A stretch of DNA of 64,000 bases from Anaerolineae bacterium UTCFX1. GTDB lineage: Bacteria; Chloroflexota; Anaerolineae; Anaerolineales; Villigracilaceae. Both the position numbers and the translations under genes were made by a program. Shown piece after piece: positions 60,415-64,000 of the stretch; the stretch's first letter is position 1, and every line of letters starts with the position of its first letter. The notes under the pieces are model-generated. The model saw only the letters and a program-made list of their open reading frames with translations, made no database searches and was not told the origin of the DNA. The DNA is taken from positions 1 through 64,000 of the forward strand of contig MWTB01000005.1 of assembly GCA_002050275.1 (NCBI GenBank), given 5' to 3'.

Positions 60415-61361
60415 GCCCATCTCCGCGCAAGCGCTTCTAAGGCGGTTATTTGATCGCGATATTTCTTCTGTGCTTTTTCCACGGTCGTTTCTCGAAATCG
60501 AATTGCACTTTTATTTGGGACGCATTGCGCGAGCAGTGGCAGATCTGCGCTGGCGACGGTTCCAATCTTGGGGTAGCCGCCCGTAGTAGGAGCGTCTGCC
60601 ATCATCACGATGGGTTGCCCGTTTTGTGGAACTTGGATCGCGCCCATTGTCATTCCTTCAGAGATCAATTCTTTTTTTTCGTTGCGCGTTAAAGCGCTGC
60701 CTTCTAACCGGTAGCCCATGCGATCAGAGGTTGGATGCATGACGTATGTTTGCGACATCAGCATGGCGATATTTTCAGGAGTGAAATATTCTTCTTGCGG
60801 GCCGAGAATCACGTCGAGGACTGGGCGATCGCTGTAGGCTGGCAGCGCCGACGCTGGCACGATTCGCGCGGCGAGATCGCTCCGGGCGCGCGAAGGCTGA
60901 GCGGCTTTCAATGCGTCGCCGGCTTGCAAGCGCCTGCCGTCGAGACCGCCGAAGCGCGCGCGCAGGTTGGTCGAAGCCGAACCAAGTATCGGGTCGGTTT
61001 GAACGCTGCCAAGGAGGGCGAGGTACGCCCACATGCCGGAGTCCAGTTTATCGAGTCGTATTGTCCAGCCGGCGCGGACGTAGTATGAGCCCCATAACGG
61101 GAGATCCCAGAGATAGATCGAAAGAGCAAATCCCACGCCGGCGACGGCGATAACGCAATCGCTTGTCGCACGGAATACGGCGCTGCCCAGTCCGATTTCG
61201 ATGGCAGCGCAATGTGGCGCGTTGCCGATCAGGGCGTTTGCGGCGCGAAGTGCGAACGCATCCATCGCTCCCGACGACGATACGCCGAATTTCTTCCAGC
61301 CTGCGCGTCCCGTGTCTTGAATTGTGGCGAGACCGGCGAGTTCGATAATCTCAAGAGACAT
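60411..61361 (-). CDS. pxpC: 5-oxoprolinase subunit C (KipA-like)
   Basis: 316 residues. The start LAGLATIQDTGRAGWKKFGV and SGAMDAFALRAANAL are classic for the biotin-dependent carboxyltransferase-like KipA/PxpC fold; later GPQEEYFT, SDRMGYRLEG and PQNGQPIVMMADAPTTGGYPK. It forms the complex with PxpB that helps hydrolyse 5-oxoproline. Stop overlaps PxpA start; begins 25 bases after PxpB ends. No biotin partner genes nearby, which fits oxoprolinase and not urea carboxylase. Confidence 0.95.
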   Translation of the reverse strand: MSLEIIELAGLATIQDTGRAGWKKFGVSSSGAMDAFALRAANALIGNAPHCAAIEIGLGSAVFRATSDCVIAVAGVGFALSIYLWDLPLWGSYYVRAGWTIRLDKLDSGMWAYLALLGSVQTDPILGSASTNLRARFGGLDGRRLQAGDALKAAQPSRARSDLAARIVPASALPAYSDRPVLDVILGPQEEYFTPENIAMLMSQTYVMHPTSDRMGYRLEGSALTRNEKKELISEGMTMGAIQVPQNGQPIVMMADAPTTGGYPKIGTVASADLPLLAQCVPNKSAIRFRETTVEKAQKKYRDQITALEALARRWA

Positions 61362-61386
61362 TATTCAGGCGGGGCGCACAGCCCGT

Positions 61387-62037
61387 TTACCTTTCTTCGA
61401 AAAACTTCACCTCATCGCCCGGTGAAAATAGGAATGGCGATTCAGACTTCGAGTCGAATAGTATCAGCGGAGTCCAACCGATCAGTCGCCAGCCGCCGGG
61501 CGATTCGACAGAATAGATGCCCGTCTGCGAGCCGGCGATGGCGATCGTGCCTGCCGCGACGCGCGCGCGAGGCGTTTCAAGTCGCGGCATGACAAGGGCG
61601 CTATCGAGTTCACCCATGTAAGGGTAGCCGGGCATGAAGCCCATCATATAGACGGTGTATATTTTGGCGCTGTGGATGCGGATTATGTCCGCGACGCTGA
61701 GATGAAGATGGCGCGCGACCGTTTCGAGATCGACGCCATAGGCTCCTCCGTAGCGTACGGGAATCTCTAACAGGCGCGGCTTGCGCGAAGCAGATTCATC
61801 TGTTTGATCTATTTTTTCTTGTAAAATATTTTTGAGCTGTGCAAAGGAGAGTATGAGCGGATCGTACTGTACGAGCACGGTTGTATAGGCGGGGACGGTT
61901 TCAATAAGACCGTTTACGGCTGAGGCTTCTATGCGTTTTGCCAGCGCGCGTACGCGCTGATTGACGCTGGGATGAATCGTCTCTCCTAACTGAATCAGCG
62001 CCGCCGAGTCGCCGAGAGGGACGATGCTTGGTTTCAT
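61387..62037 (-). CDS. pxpB: 5-oxoprolinase subunit B (KipI-like)
   Basis: 216 residues. Starts VPLGDSAALIQLGETI; further marks are VPAYTTVLVQYDP, YGGAYGVDLETVA, MGFMPGYPYMGELD, and TPRARVAAGTIAIAGSQTGIYS with the final GGWRLIGWTPL. All belong to the KipI/PxpB cyclophilin-like fold. Its ATG overlaps the RlmD stop (ATGA), so the three oxoprolinase genes are translationally tied to the methyltransferase. Confidence 0.95.
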   Translation of the reverse strand: MKPSIVPLGDSAALIQLGETIHPSVNQRVRALAKRIEASAVNGLIETVPAYTTVLVQYDPLILSFAQLKNILQEKIDQTDESASRKPRLLEIPVRYGGAYGVDLETVARHLHLSVADIIRIHSAKIYTVYMMGFMPGYPYMGELDSALVMPRLETPRARVAAGTIAIAGSQTGIYSVESPGGWRLIGWTPLILFDSKSESPFLFSPGDEVKFFEER

Positions 62038-63275
62038 CGCTCGAACAGTGAAATGGACTCGATGTGATAGGTCTGTGGGAACAGATCGAACGGCGTAACC
62101 TCGTTAAGCGCGTAACCGTTTTGAATCAGCCGCGTCGCATCGCGCGCCAGCGTGGATGGATCGCAGGAAACGTAAGCGATTCGCTGCGGCTGTAATTGAA
62201 CGAGGGCGTCTAAGGCATGACGTTCAACGCCCGCGCGCGGCGGGTCGACGATGACGTAGGGCGAAGCGCCGATTTGTCCGATCAGCGCGGGCAGAATTTC
62301 TTCCGCTGCGCCTTCATATAATTCTACGTTGTCGAATTCATTCAGATTCGCGATAAAATCTTCGCAAGCGGATGGAGAAGACTCGACACCGATCACGCGT
62401 CCGCATTTTGGCGCGAAAAATGCGCTGAAGAAACCGACGCCGCAGTACAAATCGAGCAATGTTGTGGATGCGGAGACAGGCAGGTAGGCGAGCAGGCATT
62501 CCGTCATCTTCTCTGCCATGATCGTATTGACCTGAAAGAATGACGCGGCGGAAACTTTGAAGTCGCGATTGAGCGCGCGGATGACGATGTAGTCGTTGCC
62601 TGCGATGACGATGGAATTCTCCTGATACATATGCGCAACGGAAACGCCCGCCTCGATTTCCATTTCAGGCGGTTCAGGCGAGTCCGATTCGAGAACGAGC
62701 ATTAAGTCGTCATCTCCTGCGCGCAACGATACGCGTTCGATGTTTGTCTCAGGCTCGAATTCGAGGCAACGCCAGAAGCGATCAATGGCAGGTTCGGGGA
62801 GATGGCATTCGGCGATGGGGATGACTTTGTTTGAGCCAGACGCTTGAAAGCCGAGCCGCCCATTGGTATGCAACGAGAATTGAATATGATTGCGATAATT
62901 CCACGGGTTTGGACATGCGACCATCGGTCGAACGGGCGGATGCTCGATCTTGCCGATTCGTTTAAGTTGGTCGGTCAAAATTTCAGTTTTTGCGGCGAGC
63001 TGTTTTTCGTAGGTAAGATGTTGGTAATGACAACCGCCGCACTCGCCGAAATGTTTGCAGCGAGGTTGAACCTTGTCGGCGGAAGGTTCGAGGATTTGGA
63101 CGATCTCTCCGCGCGCGAAGTTCTTCTTTTCTTCGACCAATCTGACGCGGACGCGTTCGCCAGCCGCTCCAAACGGGACGAAGACGGCGCGACCGTCGGG
63201 CAAGCGTCCCATAGCGTCGCCGCCGTAGATCAGCGTTTCAAGCGAGAGTTCAAAGAGAACGGAGTTCGTATCCAT
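62034..63275 (-). CDS. 23S rRNA (uracil-5-)-methyltransferase, RlmD/RlmCD type
   Basis: 413 residues. N-terminal TRAM domain (1-60; GDAMGRLPDGRAVFVPFG), four Fe-S cysteines in CKHFGECGGCHYQHL plus an earlier CK, and a C-terminal SAM domain with LLDLYCGVGFFSAFF, VDPPRAGVERHAL and the catalytic Cys in YVSCDPSTLARD. The family methylates U747/U1939-type uracils in 23S rRNA or U54 in tRNA; which one cannot be told from sequence. First gene of the operon leading to the oxoprolinase genes, which overlap it. Confidence 0.93.
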   Translation of the reverse strand: MDTNSVLFELSLETLIYGGDAMGRLPDGRAVFVPFGAAGERVRVRLVEEKKNFARGEIVQILEPSADKVQPRCKHFGECGGCHYQHLTYEKQLAAKTEILTDQLKRIGKIEHPPVRPMVACPNPWNYRNHIQFSLHTNGRLGFQASGSNKVIPIAECHLPEPAIDRFWRCLEFEPETNIERVSLRAGDDDLMLVLESDSPEPPEMEIEAGVSVAHMYQENSIVIAGNDYIVIRALNRDFKVSAASFFQVNTIMAEKMTECLLAYLPVSASTTLLDLYCGVGFFSAFFAPKCGRVIGVESSPSACEDFIANLNEFDNVELYEGAAEEILPALIGQIGASPYVIVDPPRAGVERHALDALVQLQPQRIAYVSCDPSTLARDATRLIQNGYALNEVTPFDLFPQTYHIESISLFER

Positions 63276-63295
63276 ATAGACTGATTATAAATAGA

Positions 63296-63327
63296 AAAGC
63301 CTGATAAGTGACAACTTATCAGGCTTT
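63296..63327. terminator. hairpin terminator between aminotransferase and RlmD
   Basis: aaagcctgataagt and acttatcaggcttt form a perfect 14-bp stem with a four-base loop. It lies downstream of the minus-strand aminotransferase and 20 bases ahead of the RlmD start, so it ends the former's transcript. Confidence 0.88.
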
Positions 63328-63351
63328 GATTTTGCGCTTGCGCGCTGGCGC

Positions 63352-64000
63352 TTAGCCTTTGTGCGCGTATTCTTCCATGGCGGCGAGCAAATCTTCAATG
63401 TCGGTCATTTGAGTTTCGCCCATGTGTGCGACGCGGAATGTAGAGGCTTTAATCGGACCGTATCCACCGGCGATGCGCATGCCTTTCGGTTTAAGGAAAG
63501 CGTTCAAGTCGGGAGCGTTGATGTTGTCGTCATTTTTGATAGTCGTCACCGTTTGAGAACGATAGCCTTCCGGCGCATACATTTCCAGATCGTGCTTACT
63601 TGCCCATTCTTGCACGCGCTTCGCCATCGCAGAATGACGCGCGAAACGTTGTTCGAGCCCTTCGGCGAGGATGCGGTCGAGTTGGAGGTCGAGCGCAAAG
63701 ATGAGCGACATAGCGGGGGTAGCGGGCGATGAATCTTTTAGACGATGCTTTTCCATGCGTAGAAAATCGAAGTACCAGCCGCGATTCTCGACCGATTTGG
63801 CTTTTTCCATGGCGCGGTCTGAGATGGCTCCTAGCGCCAGCCCCGGTGGAAGCGCCAAGCACTTTTGCGACGAAGTGAGGACCATGTCTAATCCCCAAGC
63901 GTCCATTTCGATTTTTGCGCCGCTCAGCGACGAAACTGCGTCAACCAAAATGAGCGTATCCGGCGAGATGGCGCGCACCGCTTCAGCGACTTCCTTGATT
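63352..64000 (-). CDS. class V aminotransferase (alanine-glyoxylate/serine-pyruvate type), C-terminal part
   Basis: The gene enters from the right edge, so only about 216 C-terminal residues are visible; the frame stays open to base 64000 and the start is outside. ILVDAVSSLSGAKIEMDAWGLD holds the PLP-ring Asp, SSQKCLALPPGLA holds the PLP-binding Lys in SSQK, and the tail KPKGMRIAGGYGPIKASTFRVAHMG is typical of alanine-glyoxylate and serine-pyruvate aminotransferases. It would connect glyoxylate or serine to the hydroxypyruvate/glycerate genes at 43-45 kb (inference). A terminator follows its stop. Confidence 0.9.
   Translation of the reverse strand, partial: IKEVAEAVRAISPDTLILVDAVSSLSGAKIEMDAWGLDMVLTSSQKCLALPPGLALGAISDRAMEKAKSVENRGWYFDFLRMEKHRLKDSSPATPAMSLIFALDLQLDRILAEGLEQRFARHSAMAKRVQEWASKHDLEMYAPEGYRSQTVTTIKNDDNINAPDLNAFLKPKGMRIAGGYGPIKASTFRVAHMGETQMTDIEDLLAAMEEYAHKG

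Noticed and set aside
1-64000. CRISPR array
   Set aside because: Searched by eye because of the cas relics. No run of regularly spaced direct repeats was found.
1-64000. tRNA or rRNA genes
   Set aside because: TTCGAATC-like stretches (for example near 38428) lie inside coding sequence and no cloverleaf could be built around them.

Overview
The window looks like a chromosomal segment of a Chloroflexota bacterium, probably Anaerolineae-like. This is an inference from the many Ser/Thr kinases with varied ectodomains, the gene repertoire and short dispersed hairpin repeats; no rRNA or tRNA is present to settle it. It divides into an accessory island (about 0.5-41 kb) and an ordinary chromosomal segment (41.6-64 kb).

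Island. Eight intact eukaryotic-type Ser/Thr kinases share a near-identical cytoplasmic kinase half (Lys41, HRD 134-136 and DFG 154-156 in most). After the kinase half, and usually one membrane helix, each carries a different C-terminal module: two TolB/PD40-like beta-propellers, three formylglycine-generating-enzyme (FGE)/C-type-lectin-fold domains, an NTF2-like domain, a unique beta domain, and a glycine-zipper membrane module. One more kinase is a pseudogene and two survive only as N-terminal stubs. Likely phospho-signalling partners lie beside them: two PP2C phosphatases, a vWA-FHA membrane protein, a YukD-like-FHA protein and a double-FHA ABC transporter. In the middle is a minimal type VII (ESX/Ess-like) secretion set: two small WXG100 proteins, an EssC/EccC FtsK-type ATPase and the YukD-FHA protein. 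Four larger WXG100-headed proteins are candidate effectors (a C39-like peptidase, a GHSQGG lipase and two Gly/Ala-rich hydrophobic proteins). Each is followed immediately by a member of one shared partner family that resembles EspG-type chaperones.

The most striking signal is in two FGE kinases (7665-9638, + and 36242-38239, -). They form a 2.2-kb inverted duplication that is almost identical except at the extreme 3' end. There, clusters of NNC/NNT codons replace each other between fixed flanks, which is the signature of diversity-generating retroelement (DGR) variable regions. Both copies are followed by the same inverted repeat and by the broken 5' end of a DGR-type reverse transcriptase gene. 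No template repeat or full RT is in the window. The reading offered here is that extracellular sensor tips of receptor kinases, tied to a type VII-like secretion island, are or were targets of DGR hypermutation driven in trans.

Island edges. Remnants of CRISPR-cas genes flank the island: a frameshifted cas1 at 54-494 and the C-terminal end of a cas6 at 41093-41330. comM sequence sits beside each (a fragment at 1-50, an intact gene at 41586-43121). The island therefore seems to sit in, or to have replaced, an old CRISPR-cas locus.

Chromosomal segment. ComM; divergent glycerate 2-kinase and hydroxyacid dehydrogenase; an internally duplicated membrane protein; a PadR regulator with a MacB-type ABC exporter; a GH4 glycosidase; an ATP-grasp ligase; ProC; a small membrane protein; an ABC-F ATPase; an UPF0173 hydrolase divergent from a CASTOR/POLLUX-like channel; an overlapping RlmD-PxpB-PxpC-PxpA operon (RNA methylation and 5-oxoproline hydrolysis); and the C-terminal part of a class V aminotransferase cut by the window end.
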